15,183 bases of DNA, taken from contig JACMLK010000109.1 of assembly GCA_014379665.1 (NCBI GenBank), forward strand, positions 1 to 15,183, in the 5' to 3' direction. The DNA comes from Saprospiraceae bacterium (GTDB lineage Bacteria > Bacteroidota > Bacteroidia > Chitinophagales > Saprospiraceae). Below, piece by piece: positions 1 through 8,600 of this stretch; the first letter of the stretch is position 1, and each line of letters opens with the position of its first letter. The position numbers were made by a program, and so were the translations under genes. The notes under the pieces were generated by a model. It was given only the letters and a program-made list of their open reading frames with translations. It made no database searches and was not told the DNA's origin.

Positions 1-317
1 CTGTTGGCTATATTGTTAAGTCTTTTGTAGTGATTATATACAGCTACTGAAAGGTATTTTTTAGCATCCGTCTGGCCTATAACATACTGATCCAAAAAGG
101 TTTTGATCTGAGCCGGTGTGATGGTGGTAGGCAATGAGCCCATAGAATCTTTTTTGACCGACGATTTTTTTACCTTCAGTTCATCATTGATGATGTCAAA
201 TGCCTGTTCGACACAGGCTTCACAAATATGTCCGTCAATACCTGCAATCAGCATCAGTACATCCCGTTTATCCTTGCCGCAAAATGAACACTTTATATTA
301 TCCTTGTACTTTGACAT
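1..317 (-). CDS. clpX: ATP-dependent Clp protease ATP-binding subunit ClpX (N-terminal 105 residues; cut by window edge)
   Basis: ClpX is the AAA+ unfoldase that recognises tagged or misfolded cytoplasmic proteins and threads them into the ClpP chamber. Only its N-terminus is present. The first residues form the C4 zinc-binding domain used for substrate and adaptor recognition: Cys10-x2-Cys13 and Cys32-x2-Cys35, in the setting CSFCGK...HICEAC. After a linker, the start of the AAA+ module follows, with the typical text [16 protein letters not shown] and the [13 protein letters not shown] helix; the Walker A site would lie beyond position 1. The ATG at 317 is 12 nt after the clpP stop, as expected for co-transcription with tig and clpP. 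The homologue is unambiguous although the ATPase core is not visible. Confidence 0.96.
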   Translation of the reverse strand, partial: MSKYKDNIKCSFCGKDKRDVLMLIAGIDGHICEACVEQAFDIINDELKVKKSSVKKDSMGSLPTTITPAQIKTFLDQYVIGQTDAKKYLSVAVYNHYKRLNNIAN

Positions 318-329
318 TTTTGGAAAAAT

Positions 330-1028
330 TTATTTTGTTTTTTTAGGCTTATTTCTATCCAGTACCTCATCTACCAAACCGTAATCCTTGGCTTCCTGTG
401 CCACCATCCAGTTGTCCCGGTCAGAATCTTTTTCTATCGTTTCAAAATCTTTGCCAGTATGATATGCCATAATATCGTATAATTCATTTCGTAGTTGCTT
501 GATCAGATTATAGGATATTTCCATATCCGTAAACTGGCCCTGCATACCACCGGATGGTTGATGTATCATAACTCTGGAGTGTGGAAGGCAGGTTCTTTTT
601 CCTGTTTTGCCGGCACACAGCAATACAGCACCCATAGATGCGGCCAGACCGGTACAAATAGTAGCTACGTCCGGTGCCACGTATTGCATCGTGTCATAAA
701 TCCCCAACCCTGCTATGACTGATCCGCCGGGGCTGTTTATAAACATTTGTATATCCCTTTTAGGGTCAGTGGATTCCAAAAATAATAACTGGGCCTGTAT
801 CACGTTGGCTACATAGTCATTAACGGGTACTCCCATGAAGATGATTCTATCCATCATCAATCTGGAGAATACATCCATGCCAACGACATTCATTTGTCTT
901 TCTTCTATAACCTGTGGTGTAAAACCATTTATATCCGGCACAGAGGTTTCCATATATTTATCAAGGTGCATACTGCTCATGCCATGGTGGCGTACCGCAT
1001 ATTTCTTAAATTCATCTTGTGAATACAT
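330..1028 (-). CDS. clpP: ATP-dependent Clp protease proteolytic subunit ClpP
   Basis: This is the serine peptidase that forms the tetradecameric degradation chamber served by ClpX in the cytoplasm. At 232 residues it has the family length. The catalytic triad is visible: Ser131 in GLAASMGAV, His156 in MIHQPSGG and Asp205 in DSDRDNW. The Ser-His spacing of 25 and His-Asp spacing of 49 match those of E. coli ClpP. The oxyanion strand FINSPGGSV (97-104) and the YDTMQ helix are intact. The roughly 45-residue N-terminal part before VGMDVFSRLMMDRIIF is longer than in E. coli but resembles other Bacteroidota ClpP proteins. It lies 85 nt downstream of tig and 12 nt upstream of clpX. I see no convincing TAnnTTTG box in the 85-nt gap, so transcription probably comes from upstream. 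Confidence 0.97.
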   Translation of the reverse strand: MYSQDEFKKYAVRHHGMSSMHLDKYMETSVPDINGFTPQVIEERQMNVVGMDVFSRLMMDRIIFMGVPVNDYVANVIQAQLLFLESTDPKRDIQMFINSPGGSVIAGLGIYDTMQYVAPDVATICTGLAASMGAVLLCAGKTGKRTCLPHSRVMIHQPSGGMQGQFTDMEISYNLIKQLRNELYDIMAYHTGKDFETIEKDSDRDNWMVAQEAKDYGLVDEVLDRNKPKKTK

Positions 1029-1113
1029 TCAATAGGATTTTAATAATTCAATTAATTCAATAAAAAACTCATACTCAATTCAGAACTGAATCCGGATGTA
1101 GTAACAAATCTGA

Positions 1114-2493
1114 TTACAAATTGTTAACTCGTTCGTTGAGTGCTTTGACTTTTTCTACAAACTTCTCCTGTGAAATAGGGGTATTTTTTCTTTTTACCAT
1201 GCTGCCGATTCTGAAAAATACACGGTCAGCCAGGATTTCTTCATAGGCTTTATTGACCTGTTCCTTATCTTTCATCAGTTTGTCCACCGTTTGGGATATA
1301 TAGGAATAATCCATATTGCCATAAGAACGCATGTATGAAAATACTGAATTGGTAAAATGTCTTTTTAAGTCTTCTTCTTCTATTTTTACCTCATATGTTT
1401 TGGCCAGATGTGATTTCTGAAGTGACCATTTCATATTTTTGATAAAAGCATCAAATTCTTTGTCAAGCAAATCATCAGATACATTGTCATTCATATCTTT
1501 GAGGTATCTCCTTAAAAAATCAACAGGCAGATCGACATCATTATTTTCCATCATATAGTCCATGATATCCCTATACATGAATTGTAAAGCCTGATTGTCA
1601 TAATACGCCTTCAGGTCTTTTTTGAAGAAGTCTCTGAGAGATGCTTCGTCAGTAATATTTTCATCACCAAAAGTGCCAAAAAATTCATCATCCAGTGCAG
1701 CGGGCTCAATTCTGGACACTTCGGTTATTTTGCCCTGGAATATGGTTCCGATCTGCTGATCACTTCCTTCCGGTTTTTTCAAAAGATATTTATCTGCATA
1801 AGTTTCGTCCTTGTCTTCCAGCTTTTGGATATCGAAAATAAAGGAATCACCGATTTTTTTTGTCAGTACATCCTGTTTAACTTGCTCATCTTTTATAACA
1901 TCAACCAATATACTGAAATCTGTATGCCATCCGCCGTCTTTTATCTTATCATCATCCATTTCTTCTGCCTCGATTTTGATCATATCCATAGCAAGAATGG
2001 TGTCTGTGGCTTCCACTCTTTTGCCGTATCTTCTTCTTGCCGCTGTCAATTCTTCTTCGACAACCGTGTCAGGTAAGATCACATCATAATACAGGTATTC
2101 ATCGTCCGCAGAGACCCCTTTGATATTTAATTCCGGTGCCAATCCCAGGTCAAAACTGAATTTATATTCAAGAGGAGTGTTTACATCCAGATGAATATTC
2201 TGATTTATCTCTTTATTCGGTAGGGGCTGACCCAGATAATTTATTTTCTGTTCGTCAAGATATCCAAATAATTTTTCCTGAATGGTTTCATTGAGGATAT
2301 CGGCAAGTATACCTTTACCGTACATTTTCTTAATAACAGTCACCGGGGTCTGGCCTTTTCTGAAACCTTTCAGCTGCGACTTGGTCCGGTGTTTTTTAAT
2401 TTCACTTTCGAATTTTGATATGTAGTCTGTTGGTTCGAGGATAAGGTCAATAGTAAGGTTTAACGCATCGGTTTCTTTTCTAACAATCTGCAT
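1114..2493 (-). CDS. tig: Trigger factor, ribosome-associated chaperone
   Basis: Trigger factor binds the ribosomal exit tunnel and shields nascent chains. The 459-residue product carries the ribosome-binding signature GFRKGQTP at residues 43-50, matching the family's GFRxGxxP loop, followed by the AWD-like helix region. The middle (about 150-255) occupies the place of the FKBP-type PPIase domain of E. coli trigger factor, but I do not recognise FKBP active-site motifs there, so isomerase activity is doubtful. From about residue 260 the text is strongly helical and charged, as expected of the chaperone arms (for example DEFFGTFGDE and ADRVFFRIGSMVKRKN). It is first in a tig-clpP-clpX run, an order widely conserved in bacteria that couples folding of new proteins with degradation. 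The start ATG lies 93 nt after the 3' end of tRNA-Leu. Confidence 0.95.
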   Translation of the reverse strand: MQIVRKETDALNLTIDLILEPTDYISKFESEIKKHRTKSQLKGFRKGQTPVTVIKKMYGKGILADILNETIQEKLFGYLDEQKINYLGQPLPNKEINQNIHLDVNTPLEYKFSFDLGLAPELNIKGVSADDEYLYYDVILPDTVVEEELTAARRRYGKRVEATDTILAMDMIKIEAEEMDDDKIKDGGWHTDFSILVDVIKDEQVKQDVLTKKIGDSFIFDIQKLEDKDETYADKYLLKKPEGSDQQIGTIFQGKITEVSRIEPAALDDEFFGTFGDENITDEASLRDFFKKDLKAYYDNQALQFMYRDIMDYMMENNDVDLPVDFLRRYLKDMNDNVSDDLLDKEFDAFIKNMKWSLQKSHLAKTYEVKIEEEDLKRHFTNSVFSYMRSYGNMDYSYISQTVDKLMKDKEQVNKAYEEILADRVFFRIGSMVKRKNTPISQEKFVEKVKALNERVNNL

Positions 2494-2586
2494 AGAAAAA
2501 TTTATAATTGATTAATAAAATAAAAGGAACATTATATGATATGTTTGTAAAGTACCGTAATTTTTTGCACATCACAGTCCAAAGTG

Positions 2587-2668
2587 TGCGGGTGGAGGGA
2601 CTCGAACCCCCAAGCCTCGCGGCACCAGATCCTAAGTCTGGCGTGTCTACCAATTTCACCACACCCGC
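2587..2668 (-). tRNA. tRNA-Leu, anticodon UAG
   Basis: Read on the minus strand, this is an 82-nt class II tRNA. The acceptor stem GCGGGTG (2668-2662) pairs with CACCCGC (2594-2588), with discriminator A at 2587. The anticodon arm is CCAGA-CTTAGGA-TCTGG, with anticodon UAG at 2634-2632, reading leucine CUN codons. A variable arm TGCCGCGAGGCTTG follows, as expected of tRNA-Leu, and the T arm carries GGTTCGAGTCC. The 3' CCA is not encoded, since the next bases read CAC. It is followed 93 nt later by tig. I see no clear terminator between them, so read-through is possible. The same bases give a false 60-residue ORF (see rejected items). Confidence 0.97.
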
Positions 2669-2705
2669 ATGTCAATAGATAAGGTGCTTTTTTTCAAAAG
2701 CGGTG

Positions 2706-2733
2706 CAAAGATATAAATATTTATTTAAATCAA
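2706..2733 (-). promoter_or_regulatory. Bacteroidota-type promoter for tRNA-Leu (possibly reading into tig)
   Basis: On the minus strand, TTG at 2733-2731 (-33 element) is separated by 17 nt from TATCTTTG at 2713-2706, a perfect match to the TAnnTTTG -7 element of the Bacteroidota housekeeping sigma factor. Transcription would begin near 2700, about 30 nt before the mature tRNA 5' end at 2668, leaving a short leader for RNase P removal. Spacing is at the short end of the usual 17-23 range. Because no strong terminator separates the tRNA from tig, this may also feed the tig-clpP-clpX run; that is inference. Confidence 0.6.
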
Positions 2734-2749
2734 TCTGGAAATAAAACAC

Positions 2750-2783
2750 AAAAATCTTTGTGGCGGAAAAAATGCCACTAAGA
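2750..2783 (-). terminator. Candidate intrinsic terminator after the OmpA-family gene, within a repeat-like sequence
   Basis: On the minus strand TCTTAGTGGC (2783-2774) can pair with GCCACAAAGA (2764-2755) around a 9-nt loop, with one A:A mismatch. A TTTTT run at 2754-2750 follows directly, and a further TTTT lies a few bases on. Its position about 105 nt after the stop at 2888 and just before the tRNA promoter suits a terminator for the three-gene operon. The stem arms belong to a CACTAAG/CTTTGTGGC-type repetitive sequence, so it may be a repeat that happens to terminate. Confidence 0.5.
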
Positions 2784-2833
2784 CGGTAAGGCACAAAGGT
2801 TTACAAAGAAATCATAGTATGTCTTTGTGGCGG
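2755..2833. repeat. Direct and inverted CTTTGTGGC-type intergenic repeat
   Basis: The 12-mer TCTTTGTGGCGG occurs at 2755-2766 and again at 2822-2833. Between them lie GCCACTAAGA (2774-2783), the near-perfect inverse of the first copy, and GGCACAAAGG (2790-2799), related to the inverse of the second. This alternating direct/inverted arrangement in about 80 nt of non-coding DNA looks like a fragment of an interspersed palindromic repeat. The remainder of the 2669-2887 gap holds the tRNA promoter, and I see no coding potential in it. Confidence 0.5.
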
Positions 2834-2887
2834 TAGGTCTGATCTCCGGATAACGTGATGTGGACAAAGCTGATATTCATCTTTTTA

Positions 2888-4648
2888 TTAACGTTCGATC
2901 ACCACTTCTGTTCTCCTGTTGTACCGGTGTTTGGCTTCCGGACAGGCCACTTTATCAGTACACTCATTTCGAAGCTTTGATTCCCCGTACCCCTTTATGG
3001 TAATACGATCTTCTTCAATGCCAAGTGATGTCAGATATTTTCTGACTGCTTCAGCTCTGTTGATGGAGAGTTGAAGGTTGTATGCTGCCGTACCTCTGCT
3101 GTCTGTATGCGATTCCAACCTTACAGACATATCAGGATTTTTTTCCATGGTCATGGCCAGGGTGTTCAGTTCATTAGCAGCACCTTTCAGAATATTTGAG
3201 CTATTATATTCGTAATAGATATTTTCAAAAACAATGACAGATCCTTTTTCGGTCGGTATGGTTAGTTTTTCAGGTCCATTTGGGTCTGCCATTTCCCGAA
3301 TTGCTGCACTTACTCCTTCTGCATCATCTGCGATTTCATCATTTTGTGGCTCGAGTACCATATTAAAATGGTCACCGAATGTAACGTAATCATATATCAA
3401 CGTAATGTCGCTGTAATTTTCACATGTAAAACCAATGAGATACTTTTGTGATTTTGGTAACCTGAATGTAGCATTACCAATGCTGTCCGTGATTAATACT
3501 GGCAGGGATGTTCCCTTTTTGGGTGTTAATTTCAATACCAGATCTCCGGGATCTTTGCCTGAAAGCATATCTACATTATAACTGGACAGCGTAAAATTAT
3601 TCACATCAATATCAAGTGGAGTAACGGTCACGTTAACTTCCGGCACAGGCTCCAGGGTCAGTTTGTCGAGGACTGTAACCTGTGTTTCTATTTGTACATC
3701 AGGATCAATATTGAATAAAGGTATCCCGGACTCAAATCTGTAGATGTCATCCTTACCATTGCCGCCAGGTCTGTTGCTTGTAAAATAGCCTGATTTACCA
3801 TTTTCGCGAACGATTAATCCAAGGTCATCAAAGGAAGAATTTAAGGGTTTAGGCAGTATTTGGGATTCCATCCAGGAACCATCGTTCAGCACAGTTACAT
3901 ACATATCCAATCCACCGGATCCTGAGACACGTTCAGAACTGAACATCAGTAAAGTGTCATTAAGTAGAAAAGGAAATACTTCATTGGCCGGTGTATTGAT
4001 GTCGTCCCCCAGATTTATTATTCCTGTCCAGGCCTGCCCATCAAAATATGTGGTATACAGATCCATTCCCCCCTTTCCTCCTGGTCTGTTGGAAGAAAAG
4101 ATCATGGTTTTGCCATCTCCGGTAAGGGTAGGGTGGCATACTGAATATCTGTCAGTATTGATATTAAGCGGATCAACACTAGGTTTGGAAAGATTCATAT
4201 CTGCTACCATGATACGTAGCCAGGCTGTATCAAATTCAATACCTTTGACGGATCTTTTTTCTTTTACTGATCTTGTAAAATACAGTTTATTTGTGATGGC
4301 ATCATAAGTTAACGGACCTTCGTGAAGGTCAGAATTTATTCTTTTGTCAAAATTGGATTTTGTTCCCAAAGAATTATCAGGATGCACGGTGGCAAATCCT
4401 AAATCAAAATATGGTTCGTCGATCTCTTTATCAAAGATTTTCCCTTTTTCAGTGGTGACTACAAAAGCAATTTTATCTCCGTAAAAAGCAGGTGATGATT
4501 CCAGATTGGCAGAATTGACTTCTTTTTCGGTATAAATTTTTATTTTTGAAAATGCATCAGTGTTATATATTTTTTGACATATAGCAGTGGAATATACCCC
4601 TATAAATAAAGGTAAAACAATAAAGATAATATGGTATTTCTGTGTCAT
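2888..4648 (-). CDS. PD40 beta-propeller / OmpA-family C-terminal protein, probable T9SS or gliding-associated envelope anchor
   Basis: This 586-residue exported protein probably bridges the outer membrane and peptidoglycan. A signal peptide covers residues 1-24; Cys24 is preceded by Ile, so it is a poor lipobox. Residues ~50-305 carry PD40-like propeller motifs, clearest at 172-198 (MIFSSNRPGGKGGMDLY), 225-250 and 274-305 (YFTSNRPGGNGKDDIY). Residues ~320-432 look like a carboxypeptidase-regulatory-like beta-sandwich. Residues ~473-586 are an OmpA_C domain; Asp516 (HTDSRG) and Arg531 (NRAEAV) have the same 15-residue spacing as the diaminopimelate-binding Asp271/Arg286 of E. coli OmpA. The PD40-CRD-OmpA order recalls PorE of Porphyromonas gingivalis, but the N-terminal TPR part of PorE is absent. 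The start is 4 nt after the PorP/SprF-like gene. The stretch 558-571 holds an extra Cys pair (Cys563, Cys569). Confidence 0.85.
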   Translation of the reverse strand: MTQKYHIIFIVLPLFIGVYSTAICQKIYNTDAFSKIKIYTEKEVNSANLESSPAFYGDKIAFVVTTEKGKIFDKEIDEPYFDLGFATVHPDNSLGTKSNFDKRINSDLHEGPLTYDAITNKLYFTRSVKEKRSVKGIEFDTAWLRIMVADMNLSKPSVDPLNINTDRYSVCHPTLTGDGKTMIFSSNRPGGKGGMDLYTTYFDGQAWTGIINLGDDINTPANEVFPFLLNDTLLMFSSERVSGSGGLDMYVTVLNDGSWMESQILPKPLNSSFDDLGLIVRENGKSGYFTSNRPGGNGKDDIYRFESGIPLFNIDPDVQIETQVTVLDKLTLEPVPEVNVTVTPLDIDVNNFTLSSYNVDMLSGKDPGDLVLKLTPKKGTSLPVLITDSIGNATFRLPKSQKYLIGFTCENYSDITLIYDYVTFGDHFNMVLEPQNDEIADDAEGVSAAIREMADPNGPEKLTIPTEKGSVIVFENIYYEYNSSNILKGAANELNTLAMTMEKNPDMSVRLESHTDSRGTAAYNLQLSINRAEAVRKYLTSLGIEEDRITIKGYGESKLRNECTDKVACPEAKHRYNRRTEVVIER

Positions 4649-4652
4649 ATCT

Positions 4653-5603
4653 TTAAAAATACCTTGGATTTACAATGATCGTTTTTATTTTGCTTGGTAT
4701 AAAATTGTAAGACAAAATGACTTCCAGACTTCCGTTATCAATAGTCCTTATTTTTGACAAGGTTATATCATAAGCAAATCCAAGCATCAATTTTTCAGAC
4801 AACTGCATACCAAAGATTATATCCAGTGATTCACCGAAATCACCGGCAGACCCTCCGGTACGGTAAGTCAGACCTGTGGAATATTTGTCATATAAGGTAC
4901 CACTGAGATTCAGATCCAAACCGTACGGACTGAATTCTGCTGCACGAAACAATAGTTGAGGGGTCAACCTGAAATCATTGTTTACAATAAATGTCCCTCC
5001 GGTCATGATTAGCAAATGTCTTACTTCTGTAGAAAAAAGATTATTATTATCAAAATCCAGATCTGTTCTGATCATTCTCGGAATTGATGCGCCAAGGTAG
5101 AAATTATTGGTATTAAAATACACTCCGAATCCCGCATTTATAAGGTTACGTGATTGTAATGTTTTTGGAATGGACGGATCATTTTCAATACCCTGAATGG
5201 CATATAACCGACTGTCCGTATAATCCTGAATGAAATTTCTACCTGACACATTCATACCCATACTGAGCGTTCCTTCCCCCATGAAGAACTTGTACGCATA
5301 CATAAACTCATAAGTAATTTTTTCGGTGATACCGATCGTTTGTCTTTCCAGATTTAATCCAATTCCAATTCTTTTGCCAAGTCTTGGTAAGTTGGCTGAA
5401 ACAAGTTGTGCTTTTGGTGCACCGGGGAAACCATTCCACTGATCACGATACAATAAAGTAACCGACAGATAATTTTCATTGCCTGCAAAAGCCGGGTTCA
5501 GACTCATTTTATTGTACATAAACTGTGTGTACATCTGTTGCTGCTGTGCATCGAGTGAGATCCAGGTAAAAGTAAAAAGCAGTATCAGTAATTTTTTTAT
5601 CAT
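4653..5603 (-). CDS. PorP/SprF-family type IX secretion system outer-membrane protein
   Basis: Members of this family sit in the outer membrane. They act with the T9SS core (PorP) or as dedicated partners for export and attachment of one large type-B-CTD protein (SprF for SprB in Flavobacterium johnsoniae). The 316-residue product has a signal peptide (1-19, ending SLDA before QQQQ). It then has the family hallmark YTQFMYNKMSLNPAFAG at residues 25-41, followed by LLYRDQWNGFPGAP, alternating beta strands throughout, and a C-terminal NPRYF with a terminal aromatic, as usual for outer-membrane barrels. Its ATG overlaps the stop of the giant gene (ATGA, 5603-5600), which implies translational coupling, so it is likely this protein's dedicated partner. 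The family is sure; the choice between general PorP and substrate-specific SprF rests on context. Confidence 0.92.
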   Translation of the reverse strand: MIKKLLILLFTFTWISLDAQQQQMYTQFMYNKMSLNPAFAGNENYLSVTLLYRDQWNGFPGAPKAQLVSANLPRLGKRIGIGLNLERQTIGITEKITYEFMYAYKFFMGEGTLSMGMNVSGRNFIQDYTDSRLYAIQGIENDPSIPKTLQSRNLINAGFGVYFNTNNFYLGASIPRMIRTDLDFDNNNLFSTEVRHLLIMTGGTFIVNNDFRLTPQLLFRAAEFSPYGLDLNLSGTLYDKYSTGLTYRTGGSAGDFGESLDIIFGMQLSEKLMLGFAYDITLSKIRTIDNGSLEVILSYNFIPSKIKTIIVNPRYF

Positions 5604-8600
5604 CTCTGCAATATTAAAAATCCATTGATCGGTTTCTGTCCATCTCCCAATTCCAGAATGTAAAAATAGGTGCCTACAGGAAGCGGATTGCCACCAAATG
5701 TACCTTCCCAGTCATTTTGGTACGGGCTGTTCAAATAGACTTCCAATCCCCATTCATTAAATATTATCAGTCTGTTGCCGGGAAATCTTTCATTATCCAG
5801 ACATGGTATCACAAACTGATCATTCATACCATCGTTGTTAGGTGTAAATATATTTGGGCCAATGCATATAATATTATCATTAAAGTCAATGTTTACTGTC
5901 GCTTCGGAACATAGATCATCACAGAAATCACCACATATCACATAGGTAAAAACGATGGGTTCAATGTGTCTGGGGTCCGGTGTGTAAGTAATGCTATTAC
6001 CTGATACAGTTGCTATGCCATATTTTGGTAACTCTGATAAGGTCAGGATACCCTGATCAGGGAAAATGTCATTTTGCAACACATTGAACAGGCCGGTTTG
6101 TCCGTAATCGAGCTGGTAAAAATCATTTTCAGCAAAGGGTTGAAATTCCACATATATATTGACCGTATCTCTCGAAAAATCTGGGCATCCATCAATGCTG
6201 TAATCCAGAAAAATAACGTTGTTTCCCGGTTTCAGCCCTGAGATCACAGGCGAGACAGCATGGATATCAGAGATTATATTCTCTGTATTGAGCGCAGACC
6301 ATTTCACTGAAACCAAAGGTGGTCCGAATTCAGACATTAATGTGACGAATTCACCGGGACAAGTGGTTATTGCATGTTCCCTAGCTGTAGCGTTGATCTC
6401 AGGAGGTGCATTGATATTGAGAATCACAGGAGCGGATGATTTGGATTGGCAACTACCAATAGTGGATACTGCGTATAAAAAATTTGCACCGGTTTTAAAT
6501 TCCGACAGATCAGCTATAAAAATACAAAGACCGTTAGTTTCACCTATCAATTTTCCAGACTCCCCATGTATTACTTTTATGGTGCTATTTTCACTAATTG
6601 TACCAGGGTCAAAACATAGTTCAATACCGATATTCCCCTTGAGACAGGTATTCAATGTATTAACAGTAAAATTGGGTATCTTTATTTCATCAAGGATAAC
6701 CACTTCCAACGGAGCGGAAGTTGGTGAAATACAATTATTTTGACTGATGGTAAGGGTATAAGTACCATTATAAACATTCGTAACATCAGGGATCTCCGGG
6801 TTGAAAATATTATTAATGAAGGTAGGACCCATCCAATCATAGATATAATCGGGTTGGAAATCTGATGACAACTTCAATGTGTCTCCAAAACATACAGGAG
6901 AATTGGATGTAATTAAAGGTTTTTGTGGCGTTGTTCTTACTTCAATGTGCACTATTTCCGATGTATCAGATAAACATTCCTTTGATATCATCCGGACTGA
7001 ATAATTTCCTGCATTTTCCGGTTGAACAACTTTTATTTTGAATTCATTCGTATCTTTTAAAGACTGACCAAGTGGTGTAGACCAGATATATAAGGCATTT
7101 TCCACGGGATTCAGGACTGAAATAAGTAAAGAGTCTCCGGTACAATAAAAAGGATCCGTTTGTATGACTGGTGTGGGAGGTGAGATAGTAAAATCTACTT
7201 TGGTGGAGACCGGGTCTGAAGCACAACCTTTATTGATGATCACCAGGGTGTATAATCCCGTATCTTTTTGTGTAATATACTGGATCACAGGATTTTTAAC
7301 ATCGGATGTAAATCCATTTGTTGATGTCCATTGGTAGATATACTCTCCGTTATTGGGAAAAACAGAAGGAAAAAAACTGATAGATTTTGTCGAATCCATA
7401 CATGGCTTGCTATCATTACTGAGCGCGGTAATTTCAGGCACGCTGATGACGGTGACTGTTGTACTTGCATTATTCTGACAAAATGTCGGGGTGGTTATGG
7501 TCACTGAATAATCACCTGGTATACCGGGAATGGTCGGGGATGAAACGGAAGGAATGTTGGGAACAGGGCCTTCCCATTTGTACGTGGCATTCGGTACAAA
7601 AGTAGCAAGTAAAGTGATGGAATCACCGGCACAGACAGGACCGGAATTAGTAGCACCGATTTCAAGAAGATTATCTATGGCGATGGCTTTATCAGGCGAA
7701 AATTCAGAGGTGCAATTGCCTTTGACTGATCTGACTTTCCAGGTTCCCTGAAGGGCTAATTGTGCATTTGGAATGATGAGATTGTTATCCTGAGTGGTCG
7801 TAAAAAGCACATCATCTTTGTACCATTCATATTTTTCATTATTGGGGGAGTTAATGGCAATCATATTGAAAGTAGCTCCCTGGCAAAAAATATCAGCCGC
7901 ACTAATGGTAGGTCGCAGCGGTCGCTCAAAGATAGCCACAGTGGTCACTGCGGTATCAGAAATACAGTCCCCGTTTTTTATGACTAAGCTGTATTTCCCT
8001 GCATGACTGTTATTTGCATTTAAAATGACCCTGGGGAATTGACCTGTTTCATTATATCCTGCAGGGCCGGACCAAAAATAGGTAAAATTTGAATTGGTCA
8101 CAGAGGTACCCAAAACAATATTATCACCTTCACAAGGAGAGAGAAACAAATTATTAACAGTGGCCACCGGATTCTTTAAAATGGTCACTCTTTTTGACAA
8201 TGAAGGGTTTGATTTACAATCTGGTCCTCTGGCTATTACATAATAAAAGTTTATTCCGAAAGAGGGCTTTAAAATGTACTCATTAGTTTGTGTTTCCTGT
8301 AGTAATACTCCTGATGGAAAAGTACCCTGATACCATTCATAGAAAATATTTCCACTATAATTTGTCGATGATAAGACAAGGTCGTCCCCTTCGCATATGG
8401 TAGAAAAATTTGTATTCAGCTCCGGATTTGTAAGGGGCTTTATATTTACCAATACGGAGCCAACAGAGGTACAACCATTAAAACCTGTTACAGTCAGTAT
8501 ATATATACCATTAAAGGCTTCGTCAACATTTGGGATGAATGGATTTTCAGTAAAAAATTCTATATTGCCAGGACCTTGCCAGTGAAATGTATAAGTATTT

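Noticed and set aside
1078..1091. ATTCAGAACTGAAT palindrome between tig and clpP
   Set aside because: The 2-nt centre cannot form an RNA hairpin loop without opening the stem, no T-tract follows, and no second site suggests an operator.
2480..2662. A 60-codon open frame on the minus strand beginning MVKLVDTPDLGSGAARLGG
   Set aside because: It is the translation of the tRNA-Leu gene and its flank, a well-known false protein call; the tRNA fold is unambiguous.
6219..6743. A 174-codon plus-strand open frame opposite the giant gene
   Set aside because: It lies fully antisense to clear Ig-like repeats with correct domain structure and has no recognisable motif or promoter. Similar antisense frames at 9882-10202, 3954-4307 and 118-384 were rejected for the same reason.
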